A stretch of DNA of 64,000 bases, taken from the NCBI GenBank assembly GCA_037623315.1, contig JBBJJH010000005.1:104932-168931 (forward strand), read 5' to 3'. The DNA is from Halanaerobiaceae bacterium ANBcell28 (GTDB lineage Bacteria; Bacillota; Halanaerobiia; Halanaerobiales; DTU029). Shown piece by piece: positions 45,560-54,942 of the stretch. Position 1 is the first letter of the stretch; each line of letters starts with the position of its first letter. The notes under the pieces were generated by a model. The model ran no database searches, had not been told where the DNA came from, and saw only the letters and a list, made by a program, of their open reading frames with translations. The position numbers were made by a program, and so were the translations under genes.

Positions 45560-47173
45560 TTAAACCTCCTTTCTTAGAGCCACTTCTTCTTTTTTATTGT
45601 ATAGTTTAAAATCAATTTCTGGAAATAGGTCATGAACACTTTCTAATCTTTTGAGGTCTTCCTGTATAATATTCCTTCTGTTTATTTGCTCTTCTAAAGT
45701 AGAAAAGTTTTTAAGGTGGCGCTTTGTTCTTAAGACAGCATAATCCACCATTGTATCTGCTTTCATAATAAACGCCCAGTCACTACTTTGTGCAAGTAGA
45801 AGCTCTCTAGCCATTTGATTTAATGTCCGATAATAAATATCAGATCTTGAACTTAGATAGTCAAATTGCTCTGCTAATTCTATCATTTTTAATTCTGCTT
45901 GATGAAGGTGACGATATATCCAATCATTTGTATCGTTTAACCAGACTTCATGATATCCTCTATAACCCCAACTTGATTCTGTTGGCATCGCTACTTGATT
46001 TTTAGGATGTCGTTTTAAATACTCAGAAAGGGTAATAGTCTCAATAACATCTTGATCAAAATGAATCTTTTCAAAAAGGAATTCCAACCACTGAGGCCCT
46101 TCAAACCACCAATGACCATATAATTCAGCATCATATGGGGAAACGATAATTGGTTTTCTATCCATAAGTTCATTTAAATGTTTTAATTGTTCCTGACGAT
46201 TAAACATAAAGTTTCCTGCATGTTCTGCAGCTTTTTCTCGAGCAAGTACTGGATCATAGACATCTTTCCAATCAGATTTACCAGTAATCTTATAATATTT
46301 CAAGCCAGTATGCTTTCTAATTCCAGAAGGTAGGTAATCTTTCAAATAGTCATAATCTAAATCCCAGCCAATATCTCTGTAAAACTCCCTATAATTAAAA
46401 TCCCCAGGATATCCTTCATTAGCACTCCAAACCTGCTTGGAAGACTCTACATCACGGCCAAAAGCAGCTAGACCTGATGGTGTATATATGGGAGCAAATA
46501 AACCGTAGCGAGGACGAGGTTCAGCATATAGAACACCATGGCTTGAACTTATATAATATCGAATATCATTGTCAGCAAGAATAGGATCTAGAGATGGGGT
46601 AAAAGCACATTCTGGTAACCAAATACCTTCTGGACGTTTATCAAAGAATTTCTGGTAAGTATTTACCCCTATTTTTACTTGTGCATTCATAGCTTCTTCT
46701 GTAAGCATAAGTGGAAGATAACCATGTGTTGCTGCACAGGTGATAATTTCTATTAGATCTTTTTCTTGAAATTCTTTATAGGCACTTAGTAGATTATTAT
46801 CATATTTTTCATGAAAATAGTAGTAAGCTTCCTTAAATAAATAATTGTACATTTCCGCTAACTTATAAAATTCTGGCTGGTTTTTCGTTCGAATTAATTC
46901 CTTTTCACTTAGTTCTATCATTTTTTCTAAGTGTTTTTGATATCTATACTGCAATGTTGGATTAGCCAGCATAGAAGCTAAAGTAGGTGAAATATTAAGT
47001 GTAAAGTGGAACTCAGCACCCTTTTCCCAGAGTCTATTCATCATAATAATTAATGGGATATAGGTTTCTGTAATAGCTTCGTAGAGCCAATCTTCCGCTA
47101 ATTCTCCATCTTTTTCGTGTTTAACAAATGGTAGATGAGCATGAAGTATAATTGCTAAATAACCTTTTGACAT
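45560..47173 (-). CDS. GH57 1,4-alpha-glucan branching enzyme (DUF1957 type)
   Basis: 537 aa, as expected for GH57 branching enzymes. It opens YLAIILHAHLPFVKHE; the nucleophile Glu188 is in IWLPECAF and the acid Asp348 in SPYDAELYGHWWFEGP. The C-terminal DUF1957 region runs from about 430. It forms alpha-1,6 branches in glycogen or starch-like glucan in the cytoplasm. It is transcribed away from the GT4 glucan synthase-like gene and leads a two-gene leftward operon with DUF4912. GGAGG is present at the start on the minus strand. Confidence 0.9.
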   Translation of the reverse strand: MSKGYLAIILHAHLPFVKHEKDGELAEDWLYEAITETYIPLIIMMNRLWEKGAEFHFTLNISPTLASMLANPTLQYRYQKHLEKMIELSEKELIRTKNQPEFYKLAEMYNYLFKEAYYYFHEKYDNNLLSAYKEFQEKDLIEIITCAATHGYLPLMLTEEAMNAQVKIGVNTYQKFFDKRPEGIWLPECAFTPSLDPILADNDIRYYISSSHGVLYAEPRPRYGLFAPIYTPSGLAAFGRDVESSKQVWSANEGYPGDFNYREFYRDIGWDLDYDYLKDYLPSGIRKHTGLKYYKITGKSDWKDVYDPVLAREKAAEHAGNFMFNRQEQLKHLNELMDRKPIIVSPYDAELYGHWWFEGPQWLEFLFEKIHFDQDVIETITLSEYLKRHPKNQVAMPTESSWGYRGYHEVWLNDTNDWIYRHLHQAELKMIELAEQFDYLSSRSDIYYRTLNQMARELLLAQSSDWAFIMKADTMVDYAVLRTKRHLKNFSTLEEQINRRNIIQEDLKRLESVHDLFPEIDFKLYNKKEEVALRKEV

Positions 47174-47311
47174 TTTATAATTCCTCCTTTTTCTTTCTCT
47201 ATTAATATGCTTGTAATTATAAGACTTTATTCACTTATTCTAACGAATAAAATTACTTTTTTTGAACAATATTAAAATGAATACTAAAATTTTTAAGGAG
47301 GCTAATGCTTA

Positions 47312-48565
47312 ATGAGGATTTTAATGTTTTCCTGGGAATACCCGCCATTAAGTCATGGTGGATTAGCAAGACATGTACAAGACCTTAGTGAAGCTTTAAT
47401 AGAAGATGGTCATGATGTGTTTGTAATTACACAGGGTGATGCAGACTTGCTTCAAGATGAGGTGGTAAATGGTGTTAGGGTTTTGAGAACCGAGCCAGTT
47501 TCAATTAATGCAAATAATTTTATAGATAATATTTTACATTTAAACTTTCAGTTATTAGATAAGGCAATCCAAGTAAAAGAAGAAATTGGGGATTTTGATA
47601 TAATTCATGGTCATGATTGGTTAGTTTTTTGGGCAAGTAAAGTATTTAAACATTCTCTTAAAAAACCACTTATTTTTACAATCCATGCAACTGAGTTCGG
47701 AAGAAATCAAGGTATCTATAATAGTATGCAACGCTATATAAACGATTTAGAATGGTATGCGACTTTTGAAGCGTGGAGAGTTATAGTTTGTAGTAATTAT
47801 ATGAAACATGAAGTAAAAAATTTATTTCAAGTTCCTGAAGATAAAGTCATATCTATACCCAATGGTGTTAATGAAGACAATTATAAAGCAGATTATTCAG
47901 CTTCATTTAGAAGAAAATATGCTAGTCCAAATGAAAAGATGGTTTTTTATGTAGGACGGATTGTCCGTGAAAAGGGTATCCAAGTTCTCATACAAGCAAT
48001 CCCAGAAATATTAAGTGAAAATCCTTCAACTAAGTTTGTTATAGCTGGTAAAGGGCCTCATTTAGATAGTCTTAAATCTCAAGCAGAGTTTTTAGGTGTA
48101 GCTAATCGTATATACTTTACTGGATTTATTAGTGATGAAGAAAGAAACAGGCTGTATCAAGCAGCAGATGTAGCAGTATTTCCTAGCATTTATGAACCTT
48201 TTGGTATAGTTGCCTTAGAAGCGATGGTTACGAAAACACCAGTAATAGTAGGCAATGTAGGTGGACTTGCAGAATTTGTCCATGATGGTGAAAATGGTTT
48301 AACAGTAAATCCTAATGATTCACAGCAATTAGCAGATAAAATAGTATATCTATTAAATAATCAAGAAAAAGCAGATGATATTGCAGAAACTGGATATAAG
48401 ATGGTTAAGCATACCTTTACCTGGCAGCAAATAGCTAGACAAACTGTGAAAGTATACCAGGATGTTATACGTGAATATCAACAAAGTGACTGGAAAGAAA
48501 TGAAGGAAAGTATTAAGCAGGAAAGTGAAGAAGAAAAATATATGCCTAGATATGCTCATTCATAA
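47312..48565 (+). CDS. GT4 family glycosyltransferase (glycogen synthase-like)
   Basis: 417 aa. N-terminal MFSWEYPPLSHGGLARHVQD and IIHGHDWLVFWA; the C-terminal GT-B donor site includes YVGRIVREKGIQVLI and the EX7E motif FPSIYEPFGIVALEAM. AAGGAGG lies 10 nt before ATG 47312. GT4 enzymes of this type beside a GH57 branching enzyme make alpha-1,4-glucan from ADP- or UDP-glucose, or maltose-1-phosphate in the GlgM group. The nucleotide sugar cannot be read from sequence. The gene is divergent from the GH57 operon. Confidence 0.85.
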   Translation: MRILMFSWEYPPLSHGGLARHVQDLSEALIEDGHDVFVITQGDADLLQDEVVNGVRVLRTEPVSINANNFIDNILHLNFQLLDKAIQVKEEIGDFDIIHGHDWLVFWASKVFKHSLKKPLIFTIHATEFGRNQGIYNSMQRYINDLEWYATFEAWRVIVCSNYMKHEVKNLFQVPEDKVISIPNGVNEDNYKADYSASFRRKYASPNEKMVFYVGRIVREKGIQVLIQAIPEILSENPSTKFVIAGKGPHLDSLKSQAEFLGVANRIYFTGFISDEERNRLYQAADVAVFPSIYEPFGIVALEAMVTKTPVIVGNVGGLAEFVHDGENGLTVNPNDSQQLADKIVYLLNNQEKADDIAETGYKMVKHTFTWQQIARQTVKVYQDVIREYQQSDWKEMKESIKQESEEEKYMPRYAHS

Positions 48566-48727
48566 TCTGGAAGAGTGGATTTAGCCTAAATAAGAAATCT
48601 AAGTATAAGAAAATCAGCTAAAGCTCAGACTAAAGTTAAGATATAGAACATAAACATTCTATTAAAGACTTTAGTATAAGTAATTTTTTTTATTTAAATT
48701 CGTTAAGATGTCAAGGAGGTATAAAAA

Positions 48728-51196
48728 GTGAAAGCAGTAATTATGGCAGGAGGTCAAGGTAGCCGTTTACGGCCTTTGACCTGTGATTTGCCTAAACCCA
48801 TGGTACCTATAGTTAATTATCCAGTAATGGAATATATAATTGAATTATTAAAAGAACAGGGAATAAAAGATATAGCAGTTACATCTTTTTATTTACCAGA
48901 AACAATCGAAGACTATTTTGGCAATGGAGAAAAATGGGGTGTAAATCTCCATTATTTTATTGAAGAAGAGCCTTTAGGCACAGCAGGTAGTGTACATAAT
49001 GCTGACGAATTTTTAGATGAAACTTTTATAGTAATTAGTGGAGATGCAATTACAGATTTTAATTTAAAAGAAGCAATTGACTTTCATAATAATGAAAATG
49101 CAGATGCAACATTAGTATTGGCTAAAGAAGACATACCTTTAGAGTATGGAGTAGTAATGACAGATGATGATGGAAAAATAGTTAGATTTTTAGAAAAGCC
49201 TAATTGGGGGCAGGTTTTTAGTGACACCATTAATACTGGTATATATATATTAGAGCCTGCAATTTTTGATTTATTTGAAAAATATAAAAAGTATGATTTT
49301 AGCCAAGACCTATTTCCTTTGATGTTAAGCAAAGGTATGAATTTATATGGAGTGGCTTTAGATGGATATTGGAATGATATAGGTAGTTTAGAGGAGTATC
49401 ATAATACTCAGTTTGCCCTTTTAAAAGGAGATATAGATTTGCCCTTAAAGGCACCCTGTTCTCTAGGAGATAATTACTGGATGGAAGATGGGGTAGAATT
49501 AGATGAAAGTGTAGAAGTTGAAGATTCTGTGTATATAGGTGAGGGTAGCAAGATAGGCAAAGGTGTTTATCTTGAAAATTGTATAATCGGTAGAAATTGT
49601 AGGATATCTGCAAACACGTCAATAAAGAATGCGATTCTCTGGGATAATACCTTGATAGAAGAAAATGCCGAAATTAGAGGTGCTATCCTTGCTAATAATA
49701 TTACCGTCAAACAGGGAGCTGCTATATTTGATATGACAGCAGTAGGACGGGATGTAATAATAGGAAGAAATAGTAGGTTGAAGCCAGGTATTAAAATATG
49801 GCCAGAGAAAGAAATTGATGATCGTACAGTGGTAGACACTAGTATAGTTTGGCCGGTACATTGGAGCAGGAATATTTTCAGCAATAAAGGTATTGTTGGA
49901 GATAGCAATATAGATATTACTCCAGAGTTCATTTCAAATCTAGCAGTGGCTTATGGCTCAACATTAGCAAGGGATAACGAAGTAATTGTAAGTTGTGATG
50001 CCTATAATATTTCTACCGCCTTGAAAAGAGCAATGATTTCAGGACTTCAGGCTTCAGGAATTGATGTAGTAGATGTTGGAGAGACAATATCTTCAATTGC
50101 TCGTTATTGTGTACTTGACCTGCAAGCACAAGGTGGTGTGCATATTAGAGTAAGTTCACAGGATCCTAATAGAACTGTAGTAGAATTTTACAATAAACAT
50201 GGTGTGAATATTTCTGTTAATGAACAAAAGGGAATAGAAAAGAAATTCTTTACTAGAGATTATAATAGGGTATTTATCAATGAAATAGGAGACTTTGCTT
50301 ATGCTCCTGAAATGAACAAAAAATATCTAGATCATTTAGTAGATAATGTTAGAAGTAAAGAAATTAAGAGTAATTATTTTAGTGTTGTAGTAGATTATGA
50401 ACATGATAGCTTAGGAGACGTACTGCCTCTTTTCTTAAGAAGATTAAATTGTCAATTGTTATCTACTAGAAATTATTCTGATGAAGGTTTACCTATCAGT
50501 ATGAGAAGGAGATTAGAAGCTAGACAAAGAGTAGCTCGAATAATGAGGGATAATAAGTCAGATCTAGGAATAATTATTGATCATAATGGAGAAGAGATTC
50601 ATTTGATTAATAGACAGGGAGAAGCTATAAGTAAATTAAAATATCAAGTTTTAATATCATTTATTCTACTTGAAAGGGGAATTAAGTATATACCCTTGCC
50701 AGTAAATACTCCTGCAGTTATTGAATCGCTGGCTGAGGAATATAATGCAGAGGTTGAATATACTCCGATAAATCCCCAAGTGGCAATGGAAAAGTATTAT
50801 CAAAATAACAGGGATGAAAACACAGAAATATTAAGATTTTATCCTTATACAGATGCCCTGGCTGGTTTAGCTTTGATTATGGAGCAGATGGCTATTGATA
50901 ATGTAAGCTTAGAGCAGTTGATCAACAGACTGCCAGAGTTTTTCTTAAATAACGCTGAAATTAAGTGTGATTGGAAAAATAAAGGTAGGGTTATGCGTCA
51001 TCTAAGTAAAGAGACCGATGAAAATACGGAAATGATAGATGGAATTAAGTTTAGACATAATAATGGCTGGGCATTGGTTGTTCCAGATAGTGAACGTCCG
51101 GTTTTCCACATTTATGCTGAAGGTCAGGATACGGAAACTGCTGAGAGTTTGACTGGTTTCTATCTTGATAAGGTAAAAGAGATAATTGGAGAATAA
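48728..51196 (+). CDS. Nucleotidyltransferase / phosphohexomutase-like fusion protein
   Basis: 822 aa. GTG start with AAGGAGGT at 48713-48720. N-terminal sugar-nucleotide transferase (1 to about 235) with [20 protein letters not shown]; left-handed beta-helix repeats (about 250-370, [20 protein letters not shown]); then a phosphomannomutase/phosphoglucomutase-like part (about 380-820). The mutase phosphoserine loop, normally SASHNP, reads [10 protein letters not shown] (near 477-486), so mutase activity is doubtful, as in other members of this fused family. It probably makes GDP-mannose or NDP-glucose for the glucan/polysaccharide genes next to it. Confidence 0.85.
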   Translation: MKAVIMAGGQGSRLRPLTCDLPKPMVPIVNYPVMEYIIELLKEQGIKDIAVTSFYLPETIEDYFGNGEKWGVNLHYFIEEEPLGTAGSVHNADEFLDETFIVISGDAITDFNLKEAIDFHNNENADATLVLAKEDIPLEYGVVMTDDDGKIVRFLEKPNWGQVFSDTINTGIYILEPAIFDLFEKYKKYDFSQDLFPLMLSKGMNLYGVALDGYWNDIGSLEEYHNTQFALLKGDIDLPLKAPCSLGDNYWMEDGVELDESVEVEDSVYIGEGSKIGKGVYLENCIIGRNCRISANTSIKNAILWDNTLIEENAEIRGAILANNITVKQGAAIFDMTAVGRDVIIGRNSRLKPGIKIWPEKEIDDRTVVDTSIVWPVHWSRNIFSNKGIVGDSNIDITPEFISNLAVAYGSTLARDNEVIVSCDAYNISTALKRAMISGLQASGIDVVDVGETISSIARYCVLDLQAQGGVHIRVSSQDPNRTVVEFYNKHGVNISVNEQKGIEKKFFTRDYNRVFINEIGDFAYAPEMNKKYLDHLVDNVRSKEIKSNYFSVVVDYEHDSLGDVLPLFLRRLNCQLLSTRNYSDEGLPISMRRRLEARQRVARIMRDNKSDLGIIIDHNGEEIHLINRQGEAISKLKYQVLISFILLERGIKYIPLPVNTPAVIESLAEEYNAEVEYTPINPQVAMEKYYQNNRDENTEILRFYPYTDALAGLALIMEQMAIDNVSLEQLINRLPEFFLNNAEIKCDWKNKGRVMRHLSKETDENTEMIDGIKFRHNNGWALVVPDSERPVFHIYAEGQDTETAESLTGFYLDKVKEIIGE

Positions 51197-51237
51197 GCCT
51201 AGCATTTTAAAAACCATAAATTAAATAGTGGCACTAG

Positions 51238-51278
51238 GAAATAGAAGCGATATCCTCTTTCGTTTCTATTTTTTTCTG
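51238..51278 (+). terminator. Terminator after the fusion gene
   Basis: AAATAGAAGCGA pairs with TCGTTTCTATTT (51260-51271, one G-U), followed by Ts. The right arm is also the first base of the repeat that reappears at 56661. Confidence 0.75.
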
Positions 51279-51572
51279 TGCTAGTTTACTTCAAAAAGGA
51301 GTTCTTTTGTCGAAAAATAAAATCTTATATCGGAAATTGCGTTTGAATTACTATTTTTTTGTTGATACAATATTCCTAACGAAAGGCGAATCCCTGTGCT
51401 ATATTATATATTTTCAAGTTATTTTGTAAATATAATTATAATATTTAAAAAATAGTGAATATTTATTATTTTTTTCTTATTTGGATACAAAATTCTTTAT
51501 ACTAATTAAACTATGATTTTTATCTGTAAGTTATAAAGTAGAAAATTTCCAAATACATACTTCTTGAGAAGT
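51260..51572 (+). repeat. Diverged copy of the peptide-locus leader DNA, regulator removed
   Basis: 51260-51527 matches 56661-56924 almost base for base (for example GTCGAAAAATAAAATCTTAT and the AATAGTGAATATTTATTATT stretch). 51531-51572 then matches 57852-57892 (TTTCCAAATACATACTTCTT versus TTTCCAATACATACTTCTTG). The regulator gene and both palindromic sites that lie between those two segments in the intact locus are absent here. No gene follows within the next 170 bp. Confidence 0.85.
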
Positions 51573-51748
51573 CAGTTGTAGTTATTCAAGTATTCTCAGT
51601 CAATAATATTGTACTTATTTTTTATTGCTAACTTAATAAAGATATTAATAATATTCATATTCATATTAGACTTAACTTAATTAAGACTTAATAATTAAAT
51701 ATATAATAAAGGTCATGATTATTCTTCTCGTATAGATAAAATATTAAG

Positions 51749-52123
51749 TTATTTATTATTATTATTATCAGTAATATTATTTTTAGTTCTAATTAAATTT
51801 AATTCTTTATTTTTTAATTTTAATATAATCATAGTATTTCGAATTAAATAACCATCTATTTGCTCCCATTTTATAAAATTATAAGAATAAGTCAAGCCCT
51901 TTTTAAAAATATATAATCTATCATTATTTATATACATAACATATAAACTAGCTATTGTAAAAAATAGACTTTTTGTAAGGTTATATATATTTTAAAAATC
52001 AACAATTGCTATAATAAGTGAAGGCAAATATAATATGAATATAAAAAAACCTAACTTGAAATTTTTATTATAATTCTTTATTTCAACTTTCAATAAACGT
52101 TTACCCCATAATATTCTTCTCAT
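51749..52123 (-). pseudogene. Small membrane protein (DUF5673-like) with an in-frame stop
   Basis: On the minus strand one frame runs from ATG 52123: RRILWGKRLLKVEIKNYN, then a helix LGFFIFILYLPSLIIAIV, then a single TAA at 51992-51994. The same frame continues with TKSLFFTIASLYVMYINNDR (second helix) and KWEQIDGYLIRNTMIILKLK, the beta-rich end seen in DUF5673/YcxB-like proteins, to the stop at 51749. Apart from that one stop the frame is clean, so inactivation looks recent. The family call is tentative. Confidence 0.55.
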
Positions 52124-52179
52124 TGTAGATTCTAAGGTTGCAGATGAAATAGATATATTATTTAATAAGATAAAATTGC

Positions 52180-52424
52180 ATTAAAAGGCTAAGTGTTAGA
52201 AACCTTACAAATAAATTAGAGTATGAAATAGCCAGAATAGTACCAATGGTTCTGCCGCTATAGTATTTATTTTTTTAAAAAGACATATTATCACCTATTT
52301 CATAAATGGCAATAGTAGTACGTATCCTTTTAATATCTAGTATAGGCTTAATTATTTTTATTTGTGGTAAGAAAGGCTGAGCTAAATCTAAAATCAAAGA
52401 TTCAATGTCATAAATTATAGAACA
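52180..52424 (-). pseudogene. Decayed coding remnant, unidentified
   Basis: Minus strand: an open stretch encodes YDIESLILDLAQPFLPQIKI and PILDIKRIRTTIAIYEIGDN, stops after MSF, and continues one frame over as NTIAAEPLVLFWLFHTLIYL. The break is at a T/A homopolymer run, as expected from slippage. It looks like part of a membrane protein that has lost its frame. I do not recognise the family. Confidence 0.35.
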
Positions 52425-52471
52425 CTTTTATTAATTTTTGTGCCTTGAGCACGAAAGGAATGATATTTGTT

Positions 52472-52753
52472 ATGATAAAGATAATGGCTTTTTTCACTAA
52501 ATGGTTATTTTTCCCCACATTACTTTTGATTGTGCTTGCAATGTCACCATCTAATATTGCTATTTGGCTTTTTTTAGTAATAACTTTTGGATGGTGTGTT
52601 TCAGGAATTAATTCAATAGTAAAAAAAGAATTAACTAATAGAGGGGAAAAACAGTTTTGGGAAAGTATTTCTTTTTCCTCATCCAAAATAGATTATCTAG
52701 TTAGTGTTGTAATTGCTTTTATATTTGGTATAATATCTGTTTTTCTCTTCTAA
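52472..52753 (+). CDS. Small hydrophobic membrane protein, unknown
   Basis: 93 aa from ATG 52472, with AAAGGA at 52454-52459 somewhat far (12 nt); ATG 52460 and TTG 52445 are in-frame alternatives. Three predicted helices: WLFFPTLLLIVLAMS, IAIWLFLVITFGWCVSGI and YLVSVVIAFIFGIISVFLF, with a charged loop VKKELTNRGEKQFWESISFS. It is not recognised. Its location inside a decayed peptide-export locus makes an immunity or accessory role possible, but this is a guess from context only. Confidence 0.45.
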   Translation: MIKIMAFFTKWLFFPTLLLIVLAMSPSNIAIWLFLVITFGWCVSGINSIVKKELTNRGEKQFWESISFSSSKIDYLVSVVIAFIFGIISVFLF

Positions 52754-52855
52754 TAGTAATATATTAGTAAACGTTTTGTAGAACAAATAAACTGAGTTGA
52801 AAAAGTTAAGTGAGTTTAAGTGTGTCAATTATAAATAAGGTGGGAGGAAAAAGAA

Positions 52856-52918
52856 GTGGGAGATATGATAATATCATTAGCAAATATTAGGATTGATATA
52901 TATTGGAGTAAGTCCTAA
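52856..52918 (+). other. Possible truncated small ORF with good ribosome site
   Basis: GGGAGG at 52842-52847 precedes a GTG at 52856 opening a 20-codon frame (MGDMIISLANIRIDIYWSKS). It is probably the front of a lost gene. No family match is evident. Confidence 0.2.
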
Positions 52919-52999
52919 TGTTTTGTAGAAATAAAATAATAAGTTTTTACAATCAAATTCCTTTAATAAAGGGATTAGCTATATACAAATGAGATAATA

Positions 53000-53231
53000 A
53001 TGAGCATATTCAAGAAATACCACTGCATAAAACAACATGATATCACAGACTGTGGAGCAGCCTGTATAGCTACTATTTCCAAACAACATGGGGTAAAAAG
53101 GTATTGCTATTGATGCTATTCCAAAAAGTACAGGACTTTGAATATATAGGACTATTCCTCCTACAACTACCATCAGTGTATCTATCATTACTGTTATTTT
53201 AAATACCTTATAGACACCATTTTAGCAGATG
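53000..53231 (+). pseudogene. Scrambled fragment of a C39-peptidase ABC transporter
   Basis: 53000-53092 repeats the start of the intact exporter at 60316 (ATGAGCATATTCAAG, then DITDCGAACIATISKQHG). About 53093-53190 matches exporter bases around 61155-61255 but on the opposite strand. From about 53192 a short direct-strand match to about 60866-60905 follows. So three pieces of one gene have been joined with the middle one inverted. The leftward open frame at 52979-53188 is just this inverted piece (VMIDTLMVVVGGIVLYIQSP class). Confidence 0.85.
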
Positions 53232-53295
53232 AATAAATCATTGACTTCCCTTATATAATTATACAAACAAAAAATTACAGAAAGGGTTTTTTAAA

Positions 53296-53565
53296 ATGCA
53301 AAAAATTTATGATTATATTATGAAAGATTATCTTTTATCTAGAGCATTTGTTACTATAGCTTTTTTATCTTTATTTATGTATGCTGTAGATATTTTAAGG
53401 AAGTTTGCAGGCGATAATTATGCTATTATGTTTATATCAACGTGTACATTTATATTATTAATTAGAGAAATGATTAAAAATAATATGATTAAACATATCT
53501 TTTCTATAATAATTATTATTGCAAGTCTTAGAATGTGGATAAATAGTCTTGGAGCCCTTTTTTAA
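53296..53565 (+). CDS. Small membrane protein, unknown
   Basis: 89 aa with AAAGGG 9 nt before the ATG. Two or three helices: LLSRAFVTIAFLSLFMYAV, YAIMFISTCTFILLI and IFSIIIIIASLRMWI. It ends directly before a 50-bp perfect palindrome. It is not recognised; small hydrophobic proteins like this are common immunity proteins in bacteriocin clusters, and the surroundings are a decayed peptide-export locus, but there is no direct evidence. Confidence 0.5.
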   Translation: MQKIYDYIMKDYLLSRAFVTIAFLSLFMYAVDILRKFAGDNYAIMFISTCTFILLIREMIKNNMIKHIFSIIIIIASLRMWINSLGALF

Positions 53566-53577
53566 AAATTAAATGAG

Positions 53578-53627
53578 TATAAATACAGCTCAGCATAAGT
53601 TATAACTTATGCTGAGCTGTATTTATA
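53578..53627. repeat. 50-bp perfect palindrome
   Basis: Left arm TATAAATACAGCTCAGCATA continues AGTTA to the centre, and the right arm is its exact complement; there is no loop. It lies 12 bp after the small membrane-protein gene. It may end transcription, though no T run follows, or be a recombination scar. Confidence 0.85.
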
Positions 53628-53701
53628 ACATGAATCTTCAATGATGTTCAAGCTTGCAATTTCATTAATTTTTAACAATGTAATTTATCACCCACTAGGT
53701 A

Positions 53702-53830
53702 ATAGTTTTGGAAGAAGCAAGTATTGCTTCTCAGCCAACTATATCAAGAACCAACAGTAAATTGGATAAGGAAAATGTAAAACAATTTCAAAATGTTAAT
53801 TTAAATTTATTTGATAGAGTTAACCAATAA
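53702..53830 (+). mobile_element. Remnant of an IS1380-like transposase
   Basis: The frame reads LEEASIASQPTISRTNSKLD then NVNLNLFDRVNQ and stops. ASQPT(I/L)SR with following N..L/V.. and LF is a conserved part of IS1380-family transposases. Only about 43 codons remain; no terminal repeats were recognised. Confidence 0.5.
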
Positions 53831-53850
53831 CCAAATAATCCCCAGAAGAA

Positions 53851-54006
53851 TTGCTACTGTTAGAGAATATTAAAATAGAAAATGAAATGACTTACCCAAG
53901 TTGGACACAGTGTATTTTTATAACGCTTCTAATTATAGCAGTACATTTTGCTATTACTTATAATTTTTTTAGCACTCTTTTTAAAGTTAGTTTTAATAGA
54001 AATTAA
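53851..54006 (+). pseudogene. Truncated copy of the CPBP protease gene
   Basis: A frame from about 53851 to 54006 encodes NIKIENEMTYPSWTQCIFIT and a helix LLIIAVHFAITYNFF. It aligns with the opening of the intact gene 50 bp downstream (NIIKKEMAYPDWKQSIFIVF). Everything after the first helix is missing. Confidence 0.7.
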
Positions 54007-54047
54007 ATTAAAGTATTATTAGAAAACTTATATAAAAGGAGATTTTT

Positions 54048-54878
54048 ATGAGTAAAAATAATATAATAAAAAAAGAAATGGCCTATCCGGATTGGAAACA
54101 AAGTATTTTTATAGTGTTTTCATATATAATGGTAAGTTTGCCTGTTGTATTGTTGTGGGTTATTATAAATCGAAGTATTGAACTTAGCTTTCATATTCTT
54201 TCGTTATTACATAGTATAGTTATTCTTATTTTTATTAAATATCTTTTGAAAAAAGCTTCTTATGGTTTTGCTGATCTTTTTAAGACAGCAAATAATAATT
54301 GGGTTAATTACATTGCTACAGTATTTTTAGTTATAGGTAGTGGAATTATTGCTTCTGAAATAAATAATTATTTTGCATTCTTTTTTCCAGAATTATTTGC
54401 TGCTAGTGATAGTGAATTAATATCTTCATCCTCAAATATTATACTAGTTATAGTTACTATAGTTATTTTACCTTCTATTTTAGAAGAGATATTCTTTAGG
54501 GGAATATTATTGAAGGGACTATTGAAAAATTATAACTATAAATTTTCAATAATTTTTTCATCTTTTTTATTTGCAGTTGCTCATTTAAGTGTAAGAAGTG
54601 GAATTCCCCTTTTTCTAGGTAGTATTATTATAGGATACTTGTACTGGCGGTATCGTTCTTTATTTTTAGTAATATTTGCCCATGCAATAAACAATTCGAT
54701 GTATTTAATTTCTATTTATGTATTAGAAATACCAGGTTATTCTTTTAAAGGAAAAAATATCTTCCAACCATTATGGTTTAATATATTGGGTTTAATTTTG
54801 TTCTTTTTTAGTTTGTTTATTTTTAAAATGGCTAATAATAGTAGGGTGCAAGTTTTTAATCTCGAAGAGAATAGATAA
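54048..54878 (+). CDS. CPBP family intramembrane glutamic protease (CAAX-protease-like)
   Basis: 276 aa, about eight helices. CPBP motifs are EEIFFRG (Glu146-Glu147, Arg151), FAVAHLS (His179) and FAHAINNS (His212 and Asn215/216), all catalytic positions present. AAAAGGAG precedes ATG 54048. In Gram-positive bacteria such proteins (SkkI, PlnI, Abi) give immunity to bacteriocins; others process prenylated or membrane peptides. It lies in the decayed relative of the peptide-export locus, next to a truncated paralogue, and is still intact, which would be expected if it protects against the peptides of the active copy. Confidence 0.85.
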   Translation: MSKNNIIKKEMAYPDWKQSIFIVFSYIMVSLPVVLLWVIINRSIELSFHILSLLHSIVILIFIKYLLKKASYGFADLFKTANNNWVNYIATVFLVIGSGIIASEINNYFAFFFPELFAASDSELISSSSNIILVIVTIVILPSILEEIFFRGILLKGLLKNYNYKFSIIFSSFLFAVAHLSVRSGIPLFLGSIIIGYLYWRYRSLFLVIFAHAINNSMYLISIYVLEIPGYSFKGKNIFQPLWFNILGLILFFFSLFIFKMANNSRVQVFNLEENR

Positions 54879-54942
54879 AACTTATATAATGTAAACTTAT
54901 TTTGAATTGGAGGAGTTTAAATCTCTAAATAATTATATAGAA

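Noticed and set aside
52408..52686. Leftward 92-aa ORF
   Set aside because: Antisense to the three-helix membrane protein, which has the better composition and a ribosome site.
52979..53188. Leftward 69-aa ORF
   Set aside because: It is the inverted internal piece of the exporter gene plus chance sequence, with no ribosome site.
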